A stretch of 64,000 bases of DNA from the NCBI GenBank assembly GCA_903813345.2, contig CAIIXF020000005.1, positions 28,895,375 through 28,959,374 on the forward strand. Direction: 5' to 3'. The DNA comes from Owenia fusiformis. Taxonomy: Eukaryota; Annelida; Polychaeta; Sabellida; Oweniidae. Under the pieces are notes generated by a model. That model saw only the letters and a list, made by a program, of their open reading frames with translations. It made no database searches and was not told the DNA's origin. Position 1 is the first letter of the stretch. Every line of letters starts with the position of its first letter. The position numbers were made by a program, and so were the translations under genes. Of the stretch, positions 1-12,744 are shown piece by piece.

Positions 1-3000
1 GTAGCGCAGAACTTTGATGGGTTCTGTGAGACCTCGCAGTACTGGCGTATCCTGATACTTAACAATCACGGGGGAACATGTACTGCCTTCCAGGGTGTTA
101 ATTTTTACGGGTTTGACACAAGAGTCTCTCAGTTCCTGGAGCAGCTTAGAATGAGCAGTTATAAAGAGTCATGGATTAAAGAGGTACATCAAATAACTTT
201 TTTACTTTTCCCTTGGGACATTTTGTGGATTTGTAAAACCGTATCTTGTGAGAAATTAATTTTTAAATGCTGCCCCATGACGCCATTAGATTAAATGTAG
301 CATGGATCGTTTTTGGGAAATAACTACTTTTTTGATTGTAAAAACACATACTCTGTCGCAAGTTGCAAATGATATATTCTTTTCTAGGGGTACTACATAT
401 TTATATATTTCTAGGGTATTAACTGTTATGAGAAGCTGATTTCTCTCCCCTTAGAGTCAGTGACGAGCAAAGTAGCTAACCCAATAGAGGCAGACAGGTT
501 AATGCATGCTCTAAAAGACATAAAAATGAAAGGTAAGTAAATGAACTTTACAGTACATCTCATTTAATGCTATGTGTACTTTTTGTGTCCATTTGCACTT
601 TCATTGTGGTATTATTTCACATGGATCTATTCCCTCATATTGATACAAATAATGAAAAGAAATCTATGATATGCTATATCGATTGCTGATGCAGGCTTGT
701 AGCCAGGGTAGGTTCAGGGGGTTCGAGCGAATCCCTCTGACCGAAAATGCTATCAAAATCATGCAGTTTTTATCATTCTTGGCACTTTTCAAGTGATTTT
801 GGTCATTTTAGGCCTAAGGTCCATGTGCAGTATAGCAAGTTATTTTAGACCATCATATCTTTCACCATGAGTATTTTCTTGGTATAAATATAATGGTTTT
901 TATTAGAACTATATGTTTTCTTTAAAGTGAAGTCCCCATGATAAAACTCTCTGAAAAATTATGGATTAGGACCCCACCTTGTCACTTTTTAAAAAATGTA
1001 AGGCTTATTTTCTAAAAAGAGGATATTGTTTTTTTTTTCTCAATTTAAATGTATCAATGTTTCTTATACACTATCTTAATAACTTCTGAAAAGGGGATGG
1101 GTATTGAAATGTGATAAAGTTAAAAACCACATTTCCCATGTTATTTTCCCATAGGGAAAACTCATGCAATCCATTGTTTTCACCATGATTTTGGTCATCG
1201 AAAATTGATATCTTCAAAACTAGACTTTCAATACCATTCTACTTTTGAAGATACTTTAGACCCCTTGTTGAATAATGTTTTCATGCAATAAAAATCAGAA
1301 AAAGAAGATCCTCTTTTGAGCAAATAAGTTCAACATTTTGAAAAAACTGTTGACGTTGACACTTGCCATACTGCACATAGACCTTTAGCAAAAGTGAACT
1401 CCCCTGGAATTTTTCAAAAAGTGAATTTCCCTTGTCAAATCCTGTCTACGGGCCTATGACATGATTTATTACTGGTGATGTATTATATTTTTGCTGATGA
1501 TATATTATTGTTGATATGATATATTATTGCTGATATGATATATTTATTGCTGATATGATATGCTACTGACACTGATACGATATTGATGTGTTATAGATAG
1601 CGATATCAGTGAGTCTTGAATAAACATAATTAGTTTCTTTAATGTTATAACAATTTGGTATGCAACGGAAAGCTACTTAATACTTCTTGACTCAAAAACG
1701 TGACAATATCTTATGCATACGAGTGAAATAACATTTGTCCGCTGCATTTATAACGGTATCTAAGCCTCTCATAGTCTTAATATTCTCATATTATGTATTG
1801 TTAAAGTGATGAAGCCCATGCCTTAAATTGTGTAGTAATTAGGCTAAAATAGTGAATTAGCCTTAAATTGTGTATTCCTTAGTAATAAATGGTATAATAC
1901 TTAGCCTCAAATGGTGTGTTAGCCTTAAATGGTGTAACAATTAACCTTTAATAGTGTATTAGTCTTAAATGGTGGGTCACTTTGTCTGAAATGCTGTTTA
2001 AATCTTAAATAATGTAATACTTAGCCTTAAATGGTGCATTATTTAGTCCTAAATGGTGTATTACGTAGTCTTAAATGGTGTATAATTTAGCCTTAGTGGT
2101 GTATTATACATATAGCCTTAAATGGTGAATAACCTAGTCTTAAATTGTGTATTAGCCTAAAATGGTGTATCATATTGCCTCAGATGGTGTATTACTTGTT
2201 TTAAATGGTGTATTAGCCTAGAGTAGTGTATTATATAGCCTTAAATGTAGAGTCTCAAATATTTAGTATCCTTTTTTCAACCCATTATCACTACATAGTA
2301 TTTATTAATAAATTACCAACTTTGTTTTTTATTCAGCATACCCGTTCCGGCAGCTGAAGTGGCTGGTAATGCCTGGATCGTCATACACTGAAGGGGATGT
2401 CATTGACAAGTTGGTGGTTCAAGCAGATCCTATGGTACATGAGACACTCTCACTGTTTGCTAAAGGTAGGTGCACATGGAGATGATCAGGCTTGTAATTC
2501 TTTCAAAATCATGCAGTTTTCACCATTCTGAGTGCTTTTCAAGTGATTTCAGGTCAAAGTTGTCAGATGTGACCCATCTGGAATATTTTGAAAAGTGAAC
2601 CCCCCTACGAGATATTTTTGTATTTTTGTATTATTTTTCCATGTTTTCTTTATATTTTTAGGTGAGATTGAGGTGATTTTCCATGTTTTCTTTACATTTG
2701 TAGGTGAGATTGAGGTGAATGGCGAGACAAAGATAACGCTGGAGCCACAGGGAGAAAAACAGCCATCTATTGCAACTTTCCACAACATCACTTTAGGAGA
2801 AGGTAGGGAAAATGTTTTATATATATAGTGGTACCAGTTTAAGGTCATTTACTGCACAATTCGAGACCTTATATTATGTTTTAGTTTCCACGAATATAAA
2901 TGCTAAAATATAGAAGTGTAACAAACCTGAACATGAAAATATATTATTAAGAGTTCAGCCAGCCATAAGGAAAAACTGTTTATGGTCTAACGTGTGTAAA

Positions 3001-3736
3001 AGGGCTATGTCTAATACCCCTTCCCCACCATTCAGGTACCATTATCACAACTCAATACCATATTAGTATGTTAGTTGTAAGTTGAAATAATATGAAAAAA
3101 TTCTCTTTTCAGCTGGAACTGGGAAGATAGAGATCAAAAGTGTCAGGTTTCCCAACATCTCTGTTATCTCAGACAAAATTTACGTAGGTGAGTCGATGTC
3201 ATGTTGAAACAGAGACTTATTATTATTGCATAATATAAACCTTTTCCAACCTTTCATGTGCAGGCATGAGTTGTACAGCATGTCCTGGATGAGGGTTTGA
3301 TTTTTTTTTTATTTCCAGTAGAAGCTTTGCTATATGGCTTTGGATCTTGTTTTAATGAGATTGTGGAAGATTTGCATACATCACTGTATATTGAACCATT
3401 ACATTCCTTTTAATTACATTGAATTTCATACTCAATTTTCTAATAGAATTACTTTGAAAAATATTTATTTATTGCATGGCTCCCGAATTCAGCAGCACAA
3501 AAATAAACAATTTTGATTTTAATTTGATCACCAATTTTGTATTTTCAGTTGAAAAGGTGAAGTCAAATTCTGAGGTGGATGCAGCTTTTGATGAAATCAC
3601 GAACATGCTATTAGATCAGACAGACATCAGGAATGATGAGAAGGCTGATGAAATGGTTGCCCCCAATGAAGTGGGTGCTGCATTTGAAGAGCTTGAAGAC
3701 ATGATGAAGGGTCTTCAATCATCACTTGATTTCTAA
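1..3736 (+). CDS. Unrecognised protein, C-terminal part (six 3' exons of a gene starting upstream)
   Basis: Exons read at 1-183, 415-532, 2337-2465, 2704-2802, 3113-3187 and 3549-3736 (stop TAA). Every junction is GT..AG and the frame stays open through all six, giving about 230 residues. The first exon carries LNNHGGTCTAFQGVNFYGF, with a hydrophobic strand before it. This resembles the conserved loop near the end of galactose-binding-like (discoidin/DOC/SUN-type) beta-sandwich domains, but I cannot name the family. The middle exons look beta-rich (KIEIKSVRFPNISVIS). The last 60 residues are acidic and helical, with two similar motifs, EVDAAFDEITNML and EVGAAFEELEDMM, suggesting a repeated short interaction helix. 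The N-terminus lies outside the window. Exon structure is confident; function is not. Confidence 0.8.
691..1456. repeat. Dispersed repeat with imperfect inverted ends inside an intron
   Basis: The left end reads GGCTTGTAGCCAGGGTAGG and the right end CCTGTCTACGGGCC, roughly inverted. Just inside are GTCCATGTGCAGTATAGCAA on the left and TGCCATACTGCACATAGACC on the right, also inverted. Related segments occur at 2500-2600, 25150-25265, 43420-43500 and 63950-63990, so this is a family of degenerate non-autonomous elements. No coding potential seen. Confidence 0.55.
1805..2245. repeat. Minisatellite, unit about 20-24 bp (TTAGCCTTAAATGGTGTA)
   Basis: About 18-20 degenerate copies of TTAGCCTTAAATGGTGTATT lie head to tail in the intron before the exon at 2337. 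Unit length varies, and copies differ by a few bases (agtctt, tgcctc, tgtttt variants). No reading frame spans the array. Confidence 0.8.
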
Positions 3737-3888
3737 GGAATATTCTAGGGAATGAAATATGTACGATGGTCAATATAGGTTTATTGATGAATCCCCATAG
3801 AAACAAGTTGTTAATTCTTTCGGGTAAAATTCAGCAACATTTTTAGCAAATATTGATTTTTGAAGGGAAGCTACTTTTTAATGGAAAT

Positions 3889-3952
3889 AATAAATCAATG
3901 TTCCATTCTTTCTGTAAGAGGGAAGCGGTCATGATAAGAGGGAGGGAATAAA
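3889..3952 (+). terminator. Candidate polyadenylation signals of the first gene
   Basis: AATAAA hexamers lie at 3889-3894 and 3947-3952, about 150 and 210 bases after the TAA at 3734-3736, with another a little further on near 3963. They are the nearest canonical signals to the stop codon. Which one is used cannot be told. Confidence 0.4.
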
Positions 3953-5056
3953 TCTGAAATGGAATAAATCATGTTTAGAGGCTAGATTTGAAATATTGAC
4001 CCTGTCCTGGAAAGTCAAACAGGACTCCTACAGATGAGGAAAATTCATTCAAAGCAACAGACTCAACTCAGGGGATTCTTACAATGTACTTTAAATGGCA
4101 TAAAATGGTCATGGAATTTTCTATCTTTTAAAATTATCAGGGAATTTTACATAAATACTGGTAGCTATCAAATGTAAGTGTATGCTTTCCATGTTCTAAG
4201 CATGTTTTTTTTCTTGTAATGCATGTGCATTATTTATTGGATAATATAATACCCTGAGCCTAAGTGTTTCCATGTTTCTGTGTTTGTCATAGCTAAGATT
4301 AAAGTTTTTGTTAAATTGAATTGGAAGGAACAGAGAGTGTAAAATGACTGATTAATGTTTTGCAAGAATCATGGCAATGTTTTTCCGGCAATACTTTTAC
4401 TTTCTGAAAAAAGAATGTCTGATCTTAAGAAGTTCTTTAAGATTTATGATGGAAAAATGTCCAGATTCATGGGAATTGAAAAAGGTCCTCTCACATTTTT
4501 GGGCCAATGGTCTAATTGAAAGCCCATGGTCTATTAGAAGGATTATCTTTAGTGAGATCAGAACTGTTAGACATTTTAGAAAATAGGCATGACATGGAAT
4601 GAAAGCAAAAAATATTGTAAAATTGTGGTTACTTTTTTGATCGTTGACTCATCTCTAACTCTTTTAGTCTACTTAACCTCTCGTTTTAGTAAAATAAGAC
4701 GACAGAGATCCTAGACATTTTAAAACATTAAACATTTAAAACATTATTCTGTAAATTGGATGAAAACTGTTCAAATAAGAGCAATTTTAGTGAAAAACTT
4801 TGTGACGGATTATCTTGTCACTCTGGGTTTCAAGGTCATTTCTGAGCTGACAAGAAATCTTTTCACTCTGGGTAGTCAAGAGCATTATAATTTAAGCTTC
4901 AATAACTTATAAAGGCTTCGGTTCTACTGGCAATACAAAATCTAAGAATGCAATGCCAGATGAAACAGGTTTTATTCAGGAACGGGAAATGGAAAGGAAA
5001 TGTTTGTAATTTTCTGAAAGTCTGTAGGAATCCTGTGAAATAAATACTGAAATATT

Positions 5057-5172
5057 GCAGTACAGTACAGGGCAGTACAGTACAGTACAGTACAGCTCAG
5101 TACAGTACAGTACAATACAGTACAGTGCAGTAAAGTACAGTACAATACAATACAGTACAGTGCAGTACAGTA
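5057..5172. repeat. Pentanucleotide microsatellite (CAGTA)n
   Basis: About 22 copies of CAGTA/AGTAC occur in tandem, interrupted by variants such as GGCAG, CTCAG, CAATA and TAAAG. This is likely a length-polymorphic site. Confidence 0.9.
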
Positions 5173-6283
5173 CTGTGTCAGTTCAGTTTATTGATTTATG
5201 AATTATTGATGTTATTCGGAGAAGGTAATTAACATGCAGTTTATATGTGATGTATTATGGAGTGGACAGTTCATTGTCAAAATCAATTTTTATGTACAAC
5301 TGTAGTATTATATGTAAGAAAGTGCCATGTTTTATGTATTGAATATCCTATGATTTTGAGTGATATTATTTAACCAATGAAGTGATATTATGAGGATTGT
5401 ACCAATGAATTGATACATTTACCAATACCATATTCCCAAATGAGCTGATCTCATATATACCAATATCAGTGGATAAAAACTACGCCTTCTACTTCATGTA
5501 AAAGTGATTAAATTAAATCATGTAGTAGTGTAATACCAAATATTACTAAAATATTATATGGTTATGGAATAAATATATTTAACAGCAGTGATATAATGAT
5601 ATAAACCTGCGATAAATACAAATATTAATCATTTATTAATTATTATTATTATTTTGAATACAATATTCATTCTTGAAACCTAAGTAAGAATGAAACAGTA
5701 CTATTTGTACATAGAGGGGTCCCCTAGAAGGGGGGGTATGCAACTAAAACCCAGGTGGGAGAAATTTACTAATGAGAATTGAGGCAAAGGTGCAATAAAG
5801 GTGCTGTCTCCTTCAACAGAAATCATTCAGGAGAAACAGTGGAAGATACATGTACATTTATGTAATGTAGTATTGCATGGCTTTACATTTGAACAAATGT
5901 GTGCTTTATACTTACAAAATGGCTAAAATAAGTAAAACTGTATATTTCTACAGAATGTATTTTTAAACTAAGAATGCAATAATATGCAATATCTTTAGTG
6001 CTCAAAGGTATATAATCTGAAATAATATGCATATTAGACTGATGTTTTGAAGGCAAGATCAACATGTAAGTGCAATTGGTTATTTTTATACTTTTAAAGT
6101 ACAAGTACTATTCAAATAAAAAAAACATGAAAAATATTGCTGATAACTGTACCTAAACATATTATTAGATTTTTAAAGACAAATTTATCTATAGATCTGT
6201 CTGTGTTTTTATATTTTTTTGACAAATTTTATTTACATTTTAAACCATTTCAGGCTTGTGTTAATGATGTTATTTTGTGACTC

Positions 6284-6450
6284 AATTAAAATGATTAAAT
6301 GTGGAAATAATTCTATTAAAATGATTCAATTGAAATTATTCTATTAAAATGATTCAATTGAAATGATTCTATCAAATTATTTCAATTGAAATGATTCACA
6401 TAAAATAATGCAAATGAAACTATGCAAGCGAATTGATTCAAGTGAAATAA
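6284..6450. repeat. Degenerate minisatellite, TTCAATTGAAATGATT units
   Basis: The words AAAATGATT, TTCAATTGAAAT and ATTCTATTAAAATG recur in tandem every 25-30 bases. The unit TTCAATTGAA is itself palindromic. No coding potential. Confidence 0.6.
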
Positions 6451-9279
6451 TGATTTAGAGTGGAAAACAAGATAAGGATAATAAGTGAGTACATGTAAGT
6501 TCTTGCCACAGCATCACACTACCCTACCACGTGACCACATTTAAAAATGATACAGGGTACGGTTAGGTTGCAAATGGAGCGGGTATTCTCTATCTTTGTC
6601 AATTGGGCTTTTCTGGTAATAATACGTTGCAAACTGCTCGATGAATCTATACAATGTATAGTAGAACACTTAGAATATGTGTAAAATCTAGTATACATTC
6701 AGAACTATGGAAATAAACAAACGTCCTCCATTTGCAACTTCCCTGTAGCCTGTACTTCTTTTAAAGGAATACAGGATACAGTATGGGGGTATAGTAGTGT
6801 GGGCATGTAAATACAGCCAGGATATATTGAAGTCACATGGGCCTATCAGATTACTAGAAACTATTTGATCAATAAATAAACAGTTGTAAAGTACTGTATT
6901 TAGCTTATTATAAGCACGCAACATTTGTAATAGAAATGCTACTGGTGAAACATAGATGTTATAAGCTTTAAAGAAATGCTGTAGAATTATTCTGGCAAAA
7001 TTTTATTTGTTTTTGGTAACTTTCTGTTAGAATTTTTTATACTTTGTTTGATCAATATGTATTATAGCATACAAGAATTTAGGATACCTACCACAGAAAG
7101 ATAATAATTGGAACCCATTTCTCCTTTGTGTATATTTGCAGTGTTATATAACAAATGTATGCATGCATAATATAAAAACATCTATAAACTTAATATATAC
7201 AAAAATATGTACACAATTTTTCTCAAAAATTGATTGTTAATTTGTCACAAAGTTCGCAAACTGTAACATTTTCAAAGTACAATGAATATTCATTGTATTA
7301 TACTACTATTATGTATGGTCTAAAAAGCCAATCGGTTTTATTTTGAAAATGGTGCCTAAAAATTAGCAGCAAATTGACTACAAGTTTATCATCTTGAAAG
7401 ATGAGCATGAACATTTCTATTTTACTATAAAAACTTTATAATGTGATGCTTTATTTTGTAGAATTAATATATTTTGAATTTTTGTATGCATGTTAGCAAA
7501 GAATGACCAAATAAATATATCTTTGATAAAATATTAGTAGTAGTTTGTGTTTTGAATCCTGTGTTAAGATTATAAGCTTCCATATTTCAATTTTGATTTC
7601 ATTACCTCGTTAAGACCTGTTTTCTAGTGACCAGTATGTCAGTGTCTGTAACAATTGGTCCCGCTTTTGTAATTTGCATAAATTTTACATGTTATGCTCG
7701 GACTTTATCCTGTTAACATGAGATGGCATTTAGTTAACAAATATTTTTGGTAATCTGTTACCATGATTACCATGATTTTAGGCAATATCTTTCCATTATT
7801 CTGCCTGATGGACCCAGCTGATAGCAGTTTAAGGGAGTGCGAAGTTTTGTCACTTAAACTTGATTATAAGTTAGATACATCTTTCAATCCAACTGTAGTT
7901 TTCTTGTTCTATCATCCCTCAAGTTGTTATTTTGAACATGAACTGGACCATGGAGTTGCCATTTCAACCGTAAAGTGGTTCTTTTAACTTTCAAAAAGGC
8001 ATTAACATAAAAAGATGTCATAACCTCTAGCTTTCAGATATGAAACTGTAACCATTTACTACAGATGCTGAAGGCCAAATGCCAAAACTAAATGCTGGTC
8101 ACAATAAATAGTTGCTTTGACCCTGATGACACAAGGGTCACCACTTTTTAGTGATTCATATTGACTATGAAGTTTTATTCTCAAGACTGCATATCTAGGA
8201 AATCCCATCACCAATCGTATATCCAGAGAAGTTAATTTTAAATAAACTCCCATACACTGACATTTTTTGTTTTTCTTCCCCATTTTCCCCATTAGAAATA
8301 AAAATAGAGAAGTGAGCACTAGTAAAACAAAAAAATTCCAATTGGCGTTGTGTTGAATATTGAGACAATGATCTTAAAAATATTTAGAGAACTAATTTCA
8401 ATTTTAATTGAAGTCTCTATCAAGGGGAACAATTTTAAAAGAACTTGTGTGTATGAACATGCAAAATTAAGAATCCCAAGGGATTAGTTATCCCCTATGT
8501 AGTATTTACTTGCCTGATTGAATATAATGTTTGAAGGTGATTATTCAGAAGATCCCTGATCCTGGAAAAATCAAATGAGAGGGGGACAGTTATCCATGGG
8601 GTCATAATATTACACATTCAGGTATATCACTCTACTATACCTTGCATTTGGTGTTCATGAGCAACTCATTTGGCTTATCAGTAATGATTATGTTATTTGT
8701 TTTTATTTGTCTGTTCCCTATGAATGGTTTATCGGATGACTGTTAGATGTTAATAAGGTACTTTCAAAAATATACTAAACAATACAATTAGACTAACAGA
8801 GTATCTTATGCATTTCTAGGGGTTAGGTATAGTAGAGTGTATATGCATCTCAATTTCTTTGAATGTTAGAGATTTCGGCATGTAGACTACACTGTTATTT
8901 TAATAAAATAACTACATGTATTCTATCATGTATATGTTATAAATATTTTTTTCATAATTAATTTGATACAATGTACATTAAAGTCAGAATCAGGAAAGAT
9001 ATGTTTTGGCATTTTATTTCTTTCTTATGGCATAATGTTCATTAAGGTACAACATAATATTTAATCCTCAAATACCACAATCTTAACATGGTAAAAATTT
9101 GCCTAAAACATATTCTTACACAAAGAAACTTATACATTTTAAATAAATAAGCATCTTATATTTTCACCATCCCATTTATAAAAGGAATGATTATACAATT
9201 ACTACAATCATGTTAATGATGTCTTATGATAGATACTGGGCAGAGGTTATGCTTAGGTGTTAGAATAGCAAAGGTAGAA

Positions 9280-10195
9280 AATATCATGGGGCCATTTTTC
9301 CTTTCTGAATAGATTTACATCTAGAAAAAAAACAGCAACTCCACGTAACAGCAAATATCATGGGGCCATTTTTCCTTTCTGAATCGATTTACAATTAGAA
9401 AAACAGCAACTCCACGGAGTAGCAAATTCCATCGAACAGAACATATTTCGTTTGATAATTAGTGGCCACCTTGAAAATTTCTTCTTGAACAGAGCATATC
9501 AGCTTATAAAATTTCAACCAAATCCATCCACTGATATTTAAATTCTCAAAGATTACATTTTTAATGAAAAATGGCAGCCATTTTGAAATTTAACAGCATC
9601 TTGAAAATTCTTTCTTGAACAGAGCTTGTTTGTCTCTAGGCATCAACAAATAAAATTTATAATAATTACGTTTTTTAATCAAAAATGGTGGCCATTTTGA
9701 AATTCAGTGGCCATCTTCAAAAGTCTTCTTTAACATTTAGCCATTTTGAAATTAAGCCACCATCTTGAAAATTCTTTCTTGAACAGAACTTCTGTGTCCA
9801 GCATACAGCATACAAAATTTGAACAAAATCTGTTCACTGGTATTTGAGTTATCAAATATTAAGTCTTTTTACGAAAAATGGTAGCCATCTTGAAAATCTA
9901 TTCTTGAGCAAAGCTTGTTTGCCCCTAGGCATCAGCATATAAAATCTGAACAAAATCCATCCACTAAATATAGTATTTTAGTTATAAAAGATTTTATGAA
10001 AAATGGCAGCCATTTTGAATTCAGCAGCCATATTGAAAATTCCTTCTTAAGCAGAGGTCCAGTGTCTGTGATTAAAATTTTAATCAAATCCGTTAACAGG
10101 TATTTGAGTTATCGCCTGGACATACGAACGGATGGATGAACTGATGGTCGGACGGCTTTCCTATATCCCCCTCTAACTTCATTTAGTGGGATAAT
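9280..10195 (+). repeat. Dispersed transposon-like repeat, copy 1 (ATGGCAGCCATTTTGAA-rich, ACGG tail)
   Basis: The body from about 9404 begins with GCAACTCCACGGAGTAGCAAA and repeats phrases like ATGGCAGCCATTTTGAA and ATCTTGAAAATTCTTTC. It ends with a short ACGG/GACGG-like run, then CTATATCCCCCTCTAACTTC and GTGGGATAATAAA. The same start and end occur at 26470-27690, and the same end at about 30416, so this is one family in one orientation. A 76-bp duplication of TCATGGGGCCATTTTTCC lies at the left edge (9286 and 9357). Confidence 0.65.
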
Positions 10196-10199
10196 AAAA

Positions 10200-12744
10200 A
10201 AGCAATAAAATCAGTATTTCAAATTCAGTTTTAACTTTGACCAATTTGTATGTATTGAACATTTTCCTTTAACATATACATTGTACTTCACTTTTTGCAA
10301 TAACTCACTTGTAATACTTATAGTTTGGCAACATATAGACAACATAAATATTGCACATAACACAATCATTAATAAACTCAACAAAATGATAACAATATAC
10401 ACCTCAGTTGCCTTCATAAAGCCATGCTGATATTTACAAATATGATATGTATATTTACAACTGTTCTTTATATATTACTCTAGTAACATTCAATTTCCCA
10501 AAAGGGCAGAAACATAGCTCTTTGCTGCTTTGCCAATGAGGTAATGGGTAAGAATTTCATAAATCTTGATAATCCCAATCTGTAGGCTTATTCCATTATC
10601 AGGATTACATATACTTATAATTAGTAGCGTATGATTTAAAAAAATAATGAAAACAGCCTTGCTTGAGAATATTTGTGAAACGATAGAGAAGTTGGTTTTA
10701 CTTTATTTAATTCCATTCTGCCTAATCTCAAAATATCTCGATCATTGTTAGCTATTCGAGGAGTATTTTATAAGTCGACAAAGCCAAAATAATGCTTCGC
10801 CTGTGCGTTTTACGATAATCTTACAATAACACCCATTGTATTTCACAACATTATTGTACTACTATTGTATACTTCAAGCTAATACTAACTGACCATGATC
10901 ATTTATATTTACAAAAAAATACACTGAAAATGTTTCAGTTAAGGTTAGAATCAGAAACATAGAGGCCCATATAAAATCTGCTTATCAATTGATGAATTTA
11001 ATGTAAATGTACACATCATGGAGATCTAGTTCACCAGAGCAGGCAGGCGGGTCAACATAATAAATGTGTGCATCTGTATTTCCTTGAATAACGGATGAAA
11101 TTCAGGAATTTTTGCAAAACGATATTGAATAAGACACTGATTGTTGAAGTTGCTCTCTATGCAGCCTGATTCTACTTTAAACATACATCCTCAGAATTAT
11201 CATCTAAGGATAAATTTTCAGATTATTCATCCCGATCAACTGTTTATGCATTAATCCTAAGAATTCAGGGGTCCTGGGAATCCCCCAAATTTCTTAGATT
11301 TATTTGGAAAATAAGATTGGCTTAATATAAAATATTATCAAAGTTTTAAGTATTAAATATTCATGACTGTGATCAGAAATTTCTGAATTAATTGTACATT
11401 ACATCTTATAATTAGCTATGGAGAAATATCGAGAGAACTTTGTGGCTCTCTTATGAAACCACACCCCCTGATATTCCTACGATTATGATAATTATCAAAC
11501 ATGATTAACACCATATTCAGTATTACTTACATAAGCCTACACAAAAGTAACCTAAACACAATATTCCACAGGATCTACTGTTCAGGCTACTGCTTGTACC
11601 AACACTCATTTTGACTGGTTAAATAGTACCCCGGACAATCTCTTGAAAATTATGTTATCTCTCAGGCTTTCCTTTCTCAAATTTTGATACTGATCTGAAA
11701 TGACTGTCCAGGGTACTATATACTGGACTATTATGCCACATAAATATAAGCACCATTAATAAGCATGTTCTATTTTGTATATATCATCTTTCTCAGGTAT
11801 CCATTCCTGAAATTCAGTAATAACATCTCCAATAAATCCTGACCTCTTTTGGGGAACCAAAGAAACCAATGTATGTTTGCTACATTTATGACATCATTCA
11901 TTGTTTGCAAACAAAGTCAACAGAAGTTTTTGAAAATTAGCGACACATTTATCCTTTTATTCTACCCTGAAACTGGGAGAATGTTATCATGACCAAAAGA
12001 TGGCATGATTTACCGGTACTGGGTATTGAATGGATCAATTTTTCAACCCTTGAAACTGTATAATGTAAAAGTAGTTTCCAAGTATTATAGGCCTTTGCTA
12101 TAACAATCATATTGCGTGCAATATTACCAGAATTTGACACACATAAGGGTAACACACACTTAAGACCTTAAGATTGTAAAAATCATCATCATACTATGTG
12201 GCCTTAATTACACACTTTAGACACTTTAGACCCTCATTGAAGTCATCATACTATATGGCATTAATTATTAGGATCCAACACTGGAATTGTGTACATCATG
12301 TAAATGCACATGACTGTAAAAACATTGACAGATTGACACAATTTCTGGCCAATCTGTATGATGTACATACACTGTCATACAGCACTATAGCACATGTTGT
12401 GTTTTACACATTTACAGAATACTTTGATTGATGATGCCACCGTCTTCTGGACCATAAAAATATACAGTAAAACCTGTATATATATATAACAATGTTCTTC
12501 ATAGATAAGTGTGCACCTCAGACAGGCATTCCTTTTAACAATATTTACTGAGTACAGTGTACATGCACAGGATTTGTCTCTGATCAGCTGAAGGCCATTT
12601 GCCTTTTTGCACTTTGTAGTTTAACCACTGGTTTTCAACCTGAGCTGCTATGTTGGAATGGATATGTCGAAACATGGGAACTGGATGCCCTCTCCTGATG
12701 AAGACCCAGGGGTTTGTGGGACCTCTAGTACCCAGGAGGAGAGA
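10200..12744. other. Non-coding stretch and likely 3' UTR of the minus-strand gene
   Basis: No exon, RNA gene or clear repeat was recognised. The part nearest 12744 must contain the 3' UTR of the minus-strand GRIPAP1 gene. I found no polyadenylation signal close to its stop codon that I would commit to. Confidence 0.4.

Larger units (their letters stand above)
3953..9270. other. Non-coding intergenic stretch
   Basis: AT-rich DNA between the end of the first gene and the converging GRIPAP1 gene. It contains only short chance open frames without splice or codon signals, plus the two simple arrays listed separately. No RNA gene or conserved motif was recognised. Confidence 0.5.
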
